Assembly (NCBI GenBank): GCA_963806495.1 | Contig: CAWDYA010000007.1 | Coordinates: 1-64,000 of the forward strand | From: CAWDYA01 sp963806495 | Lineage (GTDB): Bacteria; Acidobacteriota; Polarisedimenticolia; JACPZX01; DASXTC01 | Direction: 5' to 3' | DNA length: 64,000 nucleotides | Part shown: piece by piece, positions 27,168-36,107 of the stretch | Layout: each line of letters begins with the position of its first letter | How positions within the stretch are numbered: position 1 is the stretch's first letter | Translations under genes and position numbers: made by a program | Notes under the pieces: model-generated | What the model was told of the DNA's origin: nothing | Database searches by the model: none | Seen by the model: the letters and a program-made list of their open reading frames with translations, nothing else

Positions 27168-28217
27168 ATGACGAAGACCCGCGCGATTCTGATCGAGTCT
27201 CACGGCCCGCCGGGGGCGCTCGTCGAGCGCGAGCGAGTCCTCCCTGACCCCCGTCCGGGAGAGGTGCACGTCCGTGTCGACGCGGCGGGCGTCAACTTCG
27301 CAGACCTGCTGATGCGCGCGGGGCTCTACGGGACCGCGCCTCCAAGGCCCTACAGCCCCGGTTTCGAGGTGTCAGGTGTCGTCGTGCGTTCGGGCGGCGG
27401 CTGCGGGGAAATCCACGAGGGGGACCGTGTCGTCGCCCTCCTGCGTCATGGCGGCTACGCGCGCGACCTGATCGTGCCGGCCGGCGCGATCGCCGCCTGC
27501 CCCTCGGCGCTGCCGGCCGAGGAGGCGGCCGCGATCCCGGTGAACTTCCTGACGGCGTCGATCTGCCTGCTGGTGGTCGGCAGGGCGGCGCCGGGCGAAA
27601 CGGCGTTGATCCTGGGTGCGGGCGGCGGGGTGGGCACCGCCGCCGTCCAGATGGCGGTACGGAGAGGACTGCGGGTTCTCGGCACCGCGGGCAGCGAGCG
27701 GAAGCGGCGCCTTGTCGTGGATGTCCTGGGCGCTCAGGGTTGCTTCGACTCCCGGGGACGGTGGGAGGAGGACGTCCGGGCCGTCGCCGGCGCGCGAGGC
27801 GTCGACATCGCGCTGGATCCGGTCGGTGGGCCCGCGACGGATTCCTGTCGCAGCCTTCTGGCCCCGCTCGGGCGTCTGGTCTTCTATGGGCTCAGCGCGG
27901 CGATGCCGGGGCGCCGCCGCCGATGGCTCCCGGCGGCGCTCGCCTGGGCACGGACGCCGCGGTTCCACCCGCTGTCGCTCGTCGAGCCCAACCTCACCGT
28001 GGCCGGAGTGCACCTGCTGCATCTCGGAGCCCGCGAGCCGATGCTGGTGGAGAAGCTGCGGGGACTGCTCGACGACGCCGCGGCGGGCCGGCTGAGGCCG
28101 GTCATCGATCAGGTCTTCCCGCTCGACGCCGCCGGGGCGACGGCGGCGCACGAGCGTCTGCACGCGAGGCTGAATCTCGGCAAGGTCGTGCTTTCGCGTG
28201 GTGCGGAGCCTGATTGA
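27168..28217 (+). CDS. Zinc-independent MDR oxidoreductase (quinone reductase/VAT-1-like)
   Basis: The product is 349 residues with GGGAGG 5 bases before its ATG. The N-terminal GroES-like domain has PGEVHVRVDAAGVNFADLLMR and GDRVVALLRHGGYA; the Rossmann domain has the NADPH motif LILGAGGGVGTAAVQMA. The catalytic zinc ligands of alcohol dehydrogenases are missing, as in quinone oxidoreductases. It probably reduces quinones or other electrophilic carbonyls using NADPH. It follows pckG by 25 bases and may be read from the same transcript. Its stop codon overlaps the -35 of the next promoter. Confidence 0.85.
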   Translation: MTKTRAILIESHGPPGALVERERVLPDPRPGEVHVRVDAAGVNFADLLMRAGLYGTAPPRPYSPGFEVSGVVVRSGGGCGEIHEGDRVVALLRHGGYARDLIVPAGAIAACPSALPAEEAAAIPVNFLTASICLLVVGRAAPGETALILGAGGGVGTAAVQMAVRRGLRVLGTAGSERKRRLVVDVLGAQGCFDSRGRWEEDVRAVAGARGVDIALDPVGGPATDSCRSLLAPLGRLVFYGLSAAMPGRRRRWLPAALAWARTPRFHPLSLVEPNLTVAGVHLLHLGAREPMLVEKLRGLLDDAAAGRLRPVIDQVFPLDAAGATAAHERLHARLNLGKVVLSRGAEPD

Positions 28218-28251
28218 CGCTGCATGACGCCTGCGCTGTAATGATCATTAC
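28214..28251 (+). promoter_or_regulatory. Promoter with palindromic operator over its -10
   Basis: TTGACG (28214-28219) and TGTAAT (28237-28242) are spaced by 17 bases. GTAATGATCATTAC at 28238-28251 is a perfect 14-bp palindrome covering the -10 and the expected start of transcription. A bound dimeric repressor would block RNA polymerase. The half-site AATGAT is that of Fur-family boxes, which suggests a metal-responsive repressor (Fur, Zur or Mur); this assignment is inference. The downstream gene encodes a histidine-rich exported protein. Confidence 0.6.
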
Positions 28252-28268
28252 CATCCGGGGAGGGCGAC

Positions 28269-29012
28269 ATGAGTCTGAGACCGTTCGTGGTACTGCCGAC
28301 GATCCTGTTCCTGCTGCCGTTCGGGATGCCGTGGCCCGGCATCGTGGGTGCTGCCGCGGAGACGGCCGGCACCGCAGAGACGCGCGCGGAGGTGCCCGAG
28401 CTGACCGCGTTCCACGAGGTCATCGCGCAGCTCTGGCACGGCGCATGGCCTGCGAAGGACTACACGCAGATGAAGGACCTGCTGGCGCGAGTGGAGCAAG
28501 GGGTGGCATCCGTCGAAGGGGCGTCACTGCCCGGCATCCTGCGCGACAAGCAGGCGGCATGGGACGGGCAGCTCGCGGCCCTGAGGACGACGCTCGAACG
28601 GTATCGCGCCGCGGTCGTGTCCGACGATGACGAGGCGCTGGCGGATGCCGTCGAGGCGCTGCACGCACGGTTCGAGAGCATGGTGAGGCTGATCCATCCC
28701 GCCCTGCCCGAGCTGGACGCCTACCATGTCGTCCTGTACCGGATCTACCATTACCTCGCGCCGGGCAGGGACCTGCCGGGGGTGCGTGCGGCGGCCGAGG
28801 ATCTCTCCGGACGATGCGGTGATCTTCGCGCGGCGCCGGTTCCGAAGAGGTACGAGGCATCCGGGGAGCGTCTTGCGACCGAGGTCGCGGCGCTGTGCGA
28901 GCGCACCGAACGGCTCCGTCAGGCGGCGGCGGGGGAGATCTGGGATCCGGTCGAGCCGACGATCGGTGAGGTCCACTCCCAGTACCTGATCGTGGCGGGC
29001 CTGTTCGAGTGA
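28269..29012 (+). CDS. Exported helical protein with paired H-x7-H motifs
   Basis: The product is 247 residues with GGGGAGGG upstream. A signal peptide covers about residues 1-30. The mature protein is predominantly helical. Two segments share the same spacing: FHEVIAQLWHGAW (His about residues 42 and 50) and YHVVLYRIYHYLAP (about 153 and 161), each H-x6-[WY]-H, so both pairs can face one side of antiparallel helices and bind a metal or haem. I know of similar uncharacterised proteins but no established function. The palindromic operator 17 bases upstream supports metal control. The gene ends 1 base before the convergent nitrilase stop. Confidence 0.65.
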   Translation: MSLRPFVVLPTILFLLPFGMPWPGIVGAAAETAGTAETRAEVPELTAFHEVIAQLWHGAWPAKDYTQMKDLLARVEQGVASVEGASLPGILRDKQAAWDGQLAALRTTLERYRAAVVSDDDEALADAVEALHARFESMVRLIHPALPELDAYHVVLYRIYHYLAPGRDLPGVRAAAEDLSGRCGDLRAAPVPKRYEASGERLATEVAALCERTERLRQAAAGEIWDPVEPTIGEVHSQYLIVAGLFE

Positions 29013-29013
29013 G

Positions 29014-29811
29014 TCAGCGCTTCGCGTAGCAGCCGGGCCGTCTGTCCTTCAGGATGTGGTTCCGGCGTGTGATCCACTTGTCCCGGGCGCGGGACGGATC
29101 GATCGCGATCACCCGCACCGCCTCCGCGGCGGCGGGAGCCCGGCACAGGATCTCGCCTCTCGGGCCTGTGACCTGGCTCCGGCCGGTGAAGCGCAGCGTG
29201 CCGTGAGGGCGGCGGTCGGCGCCGAACCGGTTTGCCGTGACGGCGAACACGCCGTTCTCGAGACACCGCGTCGGCATGGAGCGCTGGCAGAGTCCTGGCA
29301 GGACCAGGTTCGACGGGTGACAGAGCAGATCCGCCCCCTTCAGGGCGAGGGTGCGGGCCACCTCCGGGAAGAGCCAGTCGAAGCAGATCATCATGCCGAC
29401 GCGCACCCCCGAGACGGTTCGCACGCCGAGCGGCCGGTCGCCCGGATCGAACCAGGACTTCTCCTCCATGAACAGGTGGATCTTCCGGTACACCTGGAGA
29501 ATGCCACGTGACCCGAGCATGAGGGATGTGTCGAAGCATCGATCCTGGTCGCGCTCGAGGAACCCGGTGACGAGGTGGAGTTGCCGGCGACGCGCGAGCT
29601 CGACGAGCGCCTCGACGATCCGGGATCCTCGCAGCCGCTCCGCCAGACTCATCGCTTCGTCACGGTCACGGAACCAGTAGCCGGTGAAGGGGAGCTCCGG
29701 CAGGACGATCAGATCCGCTTCGACCCCGGCGAGCAGCGCCAGGACCCGGTCGAGGTTGCTCTCCGTGCGTCCGAAACGGGGGTTGAACTGGCAGAATCCT
29801 ACACGGAACAT
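29014..29811 (-). CDS. Carbon-nitrogen hydrolase (nitrilase superfamily)
   Basis: The product is 265 residues; I chose ATG 29811 because an AGGAGGAA ribosome site precedes it. The Glu-Lys-Cys catalytic triad is visible: Glu in LPELPFTGY (about 40), Lys in YRKIHLF (about 110) and Cys in MMICFDWLFPE (about 145). Family members hydrolyse amides or nitriles of small metabolites, such as omega-amidase, beta-ureidopropionase or deaminated glutathione amidase. The substrate is not clear. It is transcribed alone, divergent from the DUF3553 gene. Confidence 0.88.
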   Translation of the reverse strand: MFRVGFCQFNPRFGRTESNLDRVLALLAGVEADLIVLPELPFTGYWFRDRDEAMSLAERLRGSRIVEALVELARRRQLHLVTGFLERDQDRCFDTSLMLGSRGILQVYRKIHLFMEEKSWFDPGDRPLGVRTVSGVRVGMMICFDWLFPEVARTLALKGADLLCHPSNLVLPGLCQRSMPTRCLENGVFAVTANRFGADRRPHGTLRFTGRSQVTGPRGEILCRAPAAAEAVRVIAIDPSRARDKWITRRNHILKDRRPGCYAKR

Positions 29812-29903
29812 CGATTCCTCCTGGTCGCCCATGTGGTCATCATACCCCGTAGCGCAGCGATCCGGCGGGATCGCCTCTGCATGGGGCACTCGAAGCCGGT
29901 TTC

Positions 29904-29912
29904 TGCTATAAT
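29904..29912 (+). promoter_or_regulatory. Extended -10 promoter of the DUF3553 gene
   Basis: TGCTATAAT combines a perfect -10 hexamer (29907-29912) with the TGn extension that compensates for a missing -35. It lies 37 bases before the GTG start, which has AGAGGAG upstream. Confidence 0.6.
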
Positions 29913-29949
29913 CCCCGCGATATTAACGAGATAAGAGAGAGGAGACAGG

Positions 29950-30171
29950 GTGGCGAAGAACTCAGGTGAATTCGCCGTGAACCAGCGGGTGAGTCATAGC
30001 GTGTACGGCTGCGGTACCATCAGCATGATCGACGAACGGCATACCGTCATCGAGTTCGACGAGCATGGGCGGCGCAAGTTCGTCACCAGCATGATGCACC
30101 TCGAGCCGAGCGACGTGGCGGCGCCGGCCAAGCCCCGCTCCCGTTCCAGGAAGGCGAAGGCAGCGAAGTAG
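29950..30171 (+). CDS. DUF3553/tudor-like small protein
   Basis: The product is 73 residues from GTG. Residues about 8-55 (NQRVSHSVYGCGTISMIDER, then FDEHGRRKFVTSMMHLEP) form a compact beta-barrel of the type found at the C-terminus of PcrA/UvrD helicases and in CarD-like proteins, where it contacts RNA polymerase. A Lys/Arg/Ala-rich tail (about 58-73) can bind nucleic acid. A role in transcription-linked DNA repair or RNA polymerase binding is inferred. It has its own strong promoter and is followed by an anti-sigma-like gene after 42 bases. Confidence 0.75.
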   Translation: MAKNSGEFAVNQRVSHSVYGCGTISMIDERHTVIEFDEHGRRKFVTSMMHLEPSDVAAPAKPRSRSRKAKAAK

Positions 30172-30213
30172 TCTCCCTGTCCCGGTCCACCTCCCGGCCC
30201 GGGCACCCCGAAG

Positions 30214-30909
30214 ATGAGAGACGATAACCACCCGCACACGCACCTTCTCCACTCGTATGCGCTCACGAGGCTGGAGCCGGAGGAGCGCCGCTTTATCGAT
30301 CGCCACCTGCGCTGGTGCCGGCGCTGCCGTGACGAAGTCGAAGCGCTCTCATCAATCCTGAAGAGCCGGTACCCTCGCGAGAGCCCCGAACCGCTTCCGG
30401 TCCCGGAGCCGCCGCCGTGGGCCGCGCGGAAAACCTCAGGCGAGTCCGGCCCGGCTGCCCGGTCGCGTGGGTTGCGCCCGCAATGGGTGCTGGCCTCCGC
30501 CGCGACACTGATCCTCATGGCCGCCCTGTCCGCTGTCGCTCTCCTCGGGCCCGGCGACTGGTACCCCCGGGCACCGAATCCGGATGCGGTCGTGTTCGAG
30601 GCGCCGCGCCGTGGCGCGGCAGCCACACCCGTGCTGGCGGGCACCGGGCCCTGGAGGGTCCGTGTCCTGCTCCCGTTCGACGCGCCCGCCGGAGCCTATG
30701 CCATGCATGTCCGGACTGCAGACGGCGCTCCCCACGGGCCTCCCCTCGCAGGGCAGGCGACGCATGACGGCCGGATCGAGACGACCCTTGCCGGTCTGCG
30801 TCCAGGGCGCTATCAGCTCGTGCTCCTTCCTGGAGTAGCCGGCGATGAGGACGGCTACGTCTATGTCTTCCACGTGGTCGACCTCCCATGGGACGCGTCC
30901 GGGAATTGA
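30214..30909 (+). CDS. Membrane anti-sigma-like zinc-finger protein
   Basis: The product is 231 residues. The N-terminal domain carries the zinc-binding anti-sigma motif H-x3-C-x2-C (DRHLRWCRRC, about residues 30-39). A single membrane segment lies at about 91-112 (VLASAATLILMAALSAVALL), then a beta-rich domain outside the membrane. This is the plan of zf-HC2 anti-sigma factors, but no ECF sigma gene is next to it. Instead it is followed, 5 bases after its stop, by a TPR-CHAT protease gene, so it may recruit or be cleaved by that protease. Confidence 0.75.
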   Translation: MRDDNHPHTHLLHSYALTRLEPEERRFIDRHLRWCRRCRDEVEALSSILKSRYPRESPEPLPVPEPPPWAARKTSGESGPAARSRGLRPQWVLASAATLILMAALSAVALLGPGDWYPRAPNPDAVVFEAPRRGAAATPVLAGTGPWRVRVLLPFDAPAGAYAMHVRTADGAPHGPPLAGQATHDGRIETTLAGLRPGRYQLVLLPGVAGDEDGYVYVFHVVDLPWDASGN

Positions 30910-30914
30910 GCGCG

Positions 30915-33512
30915 ATGCGACACGGTAGGGCGAGGGGCCTCGCGTTGCCGGTCGGCGTCGCCGCGGCGCTGTTTCTGGGTCTGGCGATCGCCCCGGTCCG
31001 TTCCCGGCTGAGTCCGACCCCGCCGCCCCGCCTCGAAGGCAACGCCGTATCGACGCCTGATCCGGAACGGCTCGAGCAGCAGCGTTGGGCCCGAGGGGTG
31101 CTCGCCGCCGCAAAGAGCGCGGCCGGACAGGATTCGCTCGAGGCGGCCGACGCGATGGACCGGCTCGCGATCGTGCTGGGGGCCTCGGCCCGCCCTGAGG
31201 ATCTGGCGGAGGCGCGCGAGCTCGCCCAACGCTGCATCTCCATCCGTGAGGCAATGCTGCCGGCCGGCGATCCCCAGATCGCCTCGGGCCTCGCGGATCT
31301 GGTCGATATTCTCTGGAGGTTCGGCCGGTTCGAAGAGGCGCGGCAGCCGGCCGAGCGCGCGCTCGCTCTGAGGCGGCGTCTCGCGGGGCCGGGCGATCCC
31401 GGTCTGGCCACCAGCCTGTACCAGCTCGCCTCGCTGCTGAGGATCGACGGGGACTATGCTCGCTCGGCCCCGCTGTACCGTGAAGCCATCGCTACCTGGC
31501 GTGCGGCGCCCGGGGACCGTCGTCAGGACATCGCCTCGGCACTCCACTACCTCGGCGTGCTGAGCTGGAGCCTTGGCGATACGGCGGAGGCGCGCCGGCT
31601 GATCGACCGTTCGCTCGGGATGCTCGAGGAGGCGCTGGGGCCCGATCACCCGCTCGTGGCCCAGCGGCTCCACATGCTTGGCGGACTGGCGGTTGCGATG
31701 GGTCAGCGGGGCCGGGCCAGGGATATGTACGAGGAAGCTCGCCGGATCTGGACGAGGTCGCTCGGCCCCGACCATCCCGATGTGGCGCGCGCGCTCACCA
31801 GTCTCGGGAGGCTCCGCCTGGACGCGGGGGACACCCGTGCGGCGAGGCAGCTCTTCGAGCGCGCTCTGGCGATCCGCACCGGGGCGTTCGGTCACGCGGA
31901 TCCACTCGTGGCGAACAGCCTGGCCGATCTGGGGCGGGTCGCGCAGGCCGAGGGAGATCTCGCGGCGGCGCACCGGCAGCTCCTGCAGGCGGTCACACTG
32001 CTCGGGCCTAACCAGGCGTCGCCGGACAGCGAGCTGGTCCCCGCGCTCGTCGCCCTGGCCCGCGTCGAGGTCGCCCGCGGAGATGTCGCCGCCGCGCTGT
32101 CTCATGCAATCCGGGCGGAGCGTCAGGCGAGAGAGGTCTTCCGGCGGTCCGCCCGCGGCCTGCCGGACCCAGACGCCCTGCGCTACGCTGCGCGGCGCGT
32201 CGGCGGCCTCGATGCGGCGATCGCCGCGCTGCTCGGCGAGAGGACCCCGTCGCCTCCGGAAGTGGTCTCCGTATTCGATGAAGTGATCCGATCGCGGGGC
32301 CTGGTGCTCGACGTGGTGAGCCGTTTCTCCCGGCAGGAAGACCCGGCCGGTGTGGAGCAGGTGCGCCGTGCCCTTCCGCCCGACACCGCGCTGGTTGCCT
32401 ATGTCCGCTACGATGACGCGCCGCGGGCCGGGCGCCTCCCGGAGAAATCCTACGCCGCCTTCGTGCTCGACCGGGAGCAGGCGGGTCCGATGATTCAGCC
32501 TCTGGGGCCTTCACGCCGGATCGACGCGGCGGTGCAGGCATGGCGCGCGGAAGCCGGAGCCGACCCGCGCCTGCGGGCGACGGGCACGGCTGAACGGGAG
32601 TACCGCGCGGCCGGCAATCGGGTCCGGTCCGCCGTATGGGATCCGGTGGCCGCCGAGGTCGCGGGGCACGAGCGCGTCTTCGTCGTTCCCGACGGGACGC
32701 TCGGCCTCGTCAGCCTGGCGGCCCTCCCCTCAGGCGACGGGCGCTACCTGCTCGAGACCGCTCCGCGCATCCACTATCTCTCTGCCGAGCGCGATCTGCT
32801 GGATGTCGTGGTCCCTCACCCGGAAGGGGAGGGCGCTCTGGTGATGGGCGGTGTCGCGTTCGGAGGGCCGGCCGCTCCGGGCGTGCCGGGGTTCGAGCGC
32901 CTCCCCGGCACGGGCAGGGAGGCCGCCGAGGTGGCCTCCCTGGTGGCACCCGGCTCGGAAGTCGCCGTGATGACGGGGCGCGACGCGACCGAAGCGGCGT
33001 TTCGGCGCCTCGCGCCCGGCAGGCGGCTCCTGCACCTGGCGACCCACGGTTATTTCCTGGAACGGGAGCTGCCGGGACGAGACCCCTTCCAGCTATCGGG
33101 GCTCGCGATGGCCGGGGCGAACCGGCGTCAGGAAGCGGCGACGAGCCTCGATGACGGCGTCATGACGGCCAGGGAGATCGCCGCGCTCGATTTGTCGAGC
33201 GTCGACTGGGTGGTGCTCTCGGGGTGCGACACCGGGCTCGGCGTCGTGATGGATGGCGAGGGGGTCCTCGGTGTCCGGCGGGCGTTCCGGATCGCGGGAG
33301 CGCATACCCTGATCATGAGTCTGTGGGCGGTCGACGACGGCGCGGCCCGCGCGTGGATGCGGCGGCTGTACGAGGCGCGGGCGCGCGGGCTCTCGACCGA
33401 CCGCGCGGTCGAGGCGGCCGGGCTCGCACTCCTGCGCGCTCAGCGGAACCGGGGAGCGACGGTGCACCCGTATTTCTGGGGCGGATTCGTGGCGGCGGGG
33501 GACTGGCGCTGA
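30915..33512 (+). CDS. TPR-CHAT caspase-like protease
   Basis: The product is 865 residues. An N-terminal hydrophobic segment (about 10-28) exports or anchors it. About eight tetratricopeptide repeats (residues 60-390) precede the C-terminal CHAT domain (about 545-865), with catalytic His in LHLATHGYF (about 711) and Cys in VVLSGCDTGLG (about 771). CHAT peptidases are related to caspases and separases, and in TPR-linked forms act after activation by a partner. ATG 30915 is preferred to 30888, which would overlap the upstream gene. The adjacent anti-sigma-like gene suggests a joint signalling role. Confidence 0.88.
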   Translation: MRHGRARGLALPVGVAAALFLGLAIAPVRSRLSPTPPPRLEGNAVSTPDPERLEQQRWARGVLAAAKSAAGQDSLEAADAMDRLAIVLGASARPEDLAEARELAQRCISIREAMLPAGDPQIASGLADLVDILWRFGRFEEARQPAERALALRRRLAGPGDPGLATSLYQLASLLRIDGDYARSAPLYREAIATWRAAPGDRRQDIASALHYLGVLSWSLGDTAEARRLIDRSLGMLEEALGPDHPLVAQRLHMLGGLAVAMGQRGRARDMYEEARRIWTRSLGPDHPDVARALTSLGRLRLDAGDTRAARQLFERALAIRTGAFGHADPLVANSLADLGRVAQAEGDLAAAHRQLLQAVTLLGPNQASPDSELVPALVALARVEVARGDVAAALSHAIRAERQAREVFRRSARGLPDPDALRYAARRVGGLDAAIAALLGERTPSPPEVVSVFDEVIRSRGLVLDVVSRFSRQEDPAGVEQVRRALPPDTALVAYVRYDDAPRAGRLPEKSYAAFVLDREQAGPMIQPLGPSRRIDAAVQAWRAEAGADPRLRATGTAEREYRAAGNRVRSAVWDPVAAEVAGHERVFVVPDGTLGLVSLAALPSGDGRYLLETAPRIHYLSAERDLLDVVVPHPEGEGALVMGGVAFGGPAAPGVPGFERLPGTGREAAEVASLVAPGSEVAVMTGRDATEAAFRRLAPGRRLLHLATHGYFLERELPGRDPFQLSGLAMAGANRRQEAATSLDDGVMTAREIAALDLSSVDWVVLSGCDTGLGVVMDGEGVLGVRRAFRIAGAHTLIMSLWAVDDGAARAWMRRLYEARARGLSTDRAVEAAGLALLRAQRNRGATVHPYFWGGFVAAGDWR

Positions 33513-33525
33513 CCGGGACCGACCC

Positions 33526-34686
33526 TCAGTCTCCGCTCCCGGGTGCGGGCTGTGACAGGCCACGCCGGGTAACGAGGTAGGTGGCGAAGGAGCCGAGCCA
33601 GTGCCCTCCCTCATAGTGCTCTCCCGTGACGGAGGCCAGCCCGCTCTCCGCATGCCGTCGGGCGACGGCACGGATCGAGCCGACTCGGGCATCGGTATCG
33701 GGAAGCCCCGAGGCGATCCCCTCCAGCATCCAGGCGCGGCTGAGGTTCAGGCCGTCCAGATGGGCCAGCTTCGGATCCGACGGGTCGCTCACGACCTCCG
33801 GCTCCAGCCACGCGGATGAGCCGTCACGCGGTATGACGGGCAGAAACCCGGACAGCCACTTCGCATAGGCGTTGCGATCGAGAATGCGGCGCATCAGGTC
33901 GGCCTCCGCGAGGCACGGAGAAAGGAAGTCGTGCCCGGAGGGCTCGTACGACAGCGGGCAGTCGCGATCCGCGAGATAGAAGTCGCGCGAGCGCGAGACG
34001 AGCAGCGATTCCATCTGCTCGTCCGGGGCCGTGCGGGCCCAGTCGAGGATCAGGCCGAAGGCGAACGCCGTCTGATCGTGCTCGCCGATCCGGATCGGGT
34101 GCGAGAGCTTCGGAAGCCACTCGGCGATCCGGTCTCTGGCTGTCTTCTCCAGCGGCGCGAGCGTCTGAGACCACCGGCGCGCCGCCGGCTGGTCCCACTC
34201 GCGCAGCTCGGCGGCGAGCTGCAGCAGCCAGGCCAGACCGTAGGGCCGCTCGAAGGAGACGCGTCCCGGGCCGTTCATGTAGCGGACCTCCGCGGCGATG
34301 TTGTCCGGCGTGAAGCTGATGCCCAGCGCCTCCATCGCGGCCGGGGTGAACTCCGCCTTCGGAAGCACCCTGGCGAGACGGGCCAGCAGCCAGTGTCCGT
34401 GGACGCACGAGTGCCAGTCGAAGCATCCGTAAAACGCCGGGGTCAGCGCGCGCGGCGGGCGGGCGTCCGCGTCGCTCGACATCACATGGGAGATCTTGTT
34501 CGGGTACTCGCGGTGGACGCAGTCCAGCGCCAGGCGAGCGAACCTGGCGGCCACGGCGGGATCCAGTGCCGAAGTGGGCGCCGGACCACCGCCTGTCGCC
34601 GCCATCGCCATGAGTACCGCTGCTCCCAGAATCAGGGCCGGTGTCCTCCCGGTGGCGGGGCCCGAGCTCCCCACCGCAGGGATCAC
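33526..34686 (-). CDS. DUF2891 exported protein
   Basis: The product is 386 residues starting at GTG, with a signal segment at about 15-40. The DUF2891 signature is clear: CVHREYPNKISHVM, then LTPAFYGCFDWHSCVHGHW, with Trp/His-rich (alpha/alpha)-barrel style repeats further on (EHDQTAFAFGL, HYEGGHWLGSFATYLV). The family has no established activity; the barrel and conserved Asp-Trp-His suggest a hydrolase or lyase acting on carbohydrate. Its start lies 4 bases after the upstream metallo-beta-lactamase stop, so the two genes are coupled. Confidence 0.82.
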   Translation of the reverse strand: MIPAVGSSGPATGRTPALILGAAVLMAMAATGGGPAPTSALDPAVAARFARLALDCVHREYPNKISHVMSSDADARPPRALTPAFYGCFDWHSCVHGHWLLARLARVLPKAEFTPAAMEALGISFTPDNIAAEVRYMNGPGRVSFERPYGLAWLLQLAAELREWDQPAARRWSQTLAPLEKTARDRIAEWLPKLSHPIRIGEHDQTAFAFGLILDWARTAPDEQMESLLVSRSRDFYLADRDCPLSYEPSGHDFLSPCLAEADLMRRILDRNAYAKWLSGFLPVIPRDGSSAWLEPEVVSDPSDPKLAHLDGLNLSRAWMLEGIASGLPDTDARVGSIRAVARRHAESGLASVTGEHYEGGHWLGSFATYLVTRRGLSQPAPGSGD

Positions 34687-34690
34687 TTTA

Positions 34691-35429
34691 TCACGCGCCG
34701 GGTCGTGAGGACCCCTTTCCGAGAACGCGGCCCAGCTCCCTCAGCAGCGCCGAACCGTTCCCCTTCCAGGCGCTGCCGTGCATGCAGGCCAGCGTAGCCG
34801 GTTCGGTCGCGGCCAGCTTCTCGATCAGCGCGCTCGCGTTCGGTCGAGTGCGAGAAGTAGTCCATCGGCGCGCGGAAGGCCTCGCTGGGGCCGAGGATGT
34901 CCGACTCGGTGAGCGGAGGATTGTCTGCCCCGCCCTGCGTGAACAGGTCGCCGCACAGCAGCGTGCGGGTCTTCTCCTCGAACAGGAAGCCGCACTCCCA
35001 GGCATGCGGCAGATGGGGCGTGTCGAGCCACCGCACGCGCCGGGTCCCGATCGCAAGCGTCTCCCCGTCCGCGAGAGGCCGGGGGGCGCGCTCCGCAAAA
35101 TCCTCGACCGAGGTCATGGCGGCGACCCCGGAGCAGATCGGCACGGCGCGCGGAGCGGCCGCGAGGAACAGATTCAGCGCCCCGCACTCGTCCGCCTCGA
35201 AGTGTGACAGGCCGAGATAGCGAAGCCGGTCGATCGGCATGACCCTGCCGATCGCCTCGCTCACATCGGGGAAGATCCTGCGCATCCCCGTGTGGAACAG
35301 GAGCGGCTCGTCGTCGACGATCAGGTACTGGTTGAACGAGAAGCCGCCCGGCACGGCCGGACTGGGTGTGCTGATCCGGTAGATCCCGTCGGCGATCTCG
35401 TCGATGGTCGTGGTTGAAGCGTTCTGCAT
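34691..35429 (-). CDS. Di-iron metallo-beta-lactamase-fold protein (one frameshift)
   Basis: The ATG at 35429 follows GGAGG. The core motif is LSHFEADECGALN, i.e. H-x-E-x-D, the signature of oxygen-binding flavodi-iron-type domains rather than zinc beta-lactamases. Further ligands are the His of DTPHLPHAWECGF and the Asp of LLCGDLF. One extra base near 34,850 moves the sense from MDYFSHS into the frame NASALIEKLAATEPATLACMHG, ending GKGSSRPGA; the repaired protein has about 245 residues. It probably binds or reduces O2 or NO, although no flavodoxin domain is attached. It is divergent from an ECF sigma gene. Confidence 0.75.
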
Positions 35430-35460
35430 GGTGGGTCCTCCATGAAATGTCCGACCGGGG

Positions 35461-35489
35461 TGTGTAACGAGGGAGCGGGGTGTTACACA
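35461..35489. promoter_or_regulatory. Inverted repeat in a divergent promoter region
   Basis: TGTGTAAC (35461-35468) and GTTACACA (35482-35489) are perfect 8-base arms around 13 bases. The repeat lies midway between the divergent di-iron MBL gene and the ECF sigma gene, an ideal position for an operator controlling either or both. The regulator is unknown. Confidence 0.5.
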
Positions 35490-35522
35490 TACCGGGTAGA
35501 ACACGGCGTGATATTCTCGCCA

Positions 35523-36107
35523 ATGATGGGAAACCACGATGCCCGCAGCTTCGAGCAGGCAACAGATGTCGACCTGGCCCGGGCCGTTGCCTCGGCGCCG
35601 CCCGGCGAGGCGGGGGCGGCGGAGGGAGAGTTGTACCGCCGGCTCGCGCCTCGGGTGCGTCTGTACGGGCTTCGTCACACTCGTGACGAGCAGCAGGCGG
35701 AAGACCTGGCGCAGGAGGTGCTTCTGATCACGCTCGAGGCGCTTCGACACGGGAAGCTGCGGGAGCCCGACAGGCTGGTCTCGTTCGTCCTGGGGACCTG
35801 CCGGCTCATCGTCCGGGGCGGGCGGCGAGGCGAGCGGCGACGTAGGGAGCTGCTCGACCGGTTCGGACCGGATCTGTATCCCGATGCCGCGGTCACTGGG
35901 ACGGCGCCGGACACGGGTCGGCTGGCCGGATGCCTCGAGCGACTCGCGGAGCGTGACCGCAGCGTGATCGTGCTGAGCTTCTACGAGGAGAGGAGCGCCC
36001 CCGACGTTGGAGAGGAGCTGGGCCTCACCGCGGCGAACGTTAGGGTCATCCGGCATCGTGCTCTCGGCCGGCTTCGCGACTGCATGGCCCCGGGAGGCTC
36101 GTCGTGA
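35523..36107 (+). CDS. ECF sigma factor
   Basis: The product is about 194 residues from ATG 35523. Region 2 (RLYGLRHTRDEQQAEDLAQEVLLITL) binds the -10 and core polymerase; region 4 (LERLAERDRSVIVLSFYEER, then LGLTAANVRVIRHRAL) holds the helix-turn-helix that reads the -35. It directs RNA polymerase to a stress or envelope regulon. Its stop overlaps the GTG start of an anti-sigma gene (GTGA), the classic arrangement that balances the two proteins. Confidence 0.9.
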   Translation: MMGNHDARSFEQATDVDLARAVASAPPGEAGAAEGELYRRLAPRVRLYGLRHTRDEQQAEDLAQEVLLITLEALRHGKLREPDRLVSFVLGTCRLIVRGGRRGERRRRELLDRFGPDLYPDAAVTGTAPDTGRLAGCLERLAERDRSVIVLSFYEERSAPDVGEELGLTAANVRVIRHRALGRLRDCMAPGGSS

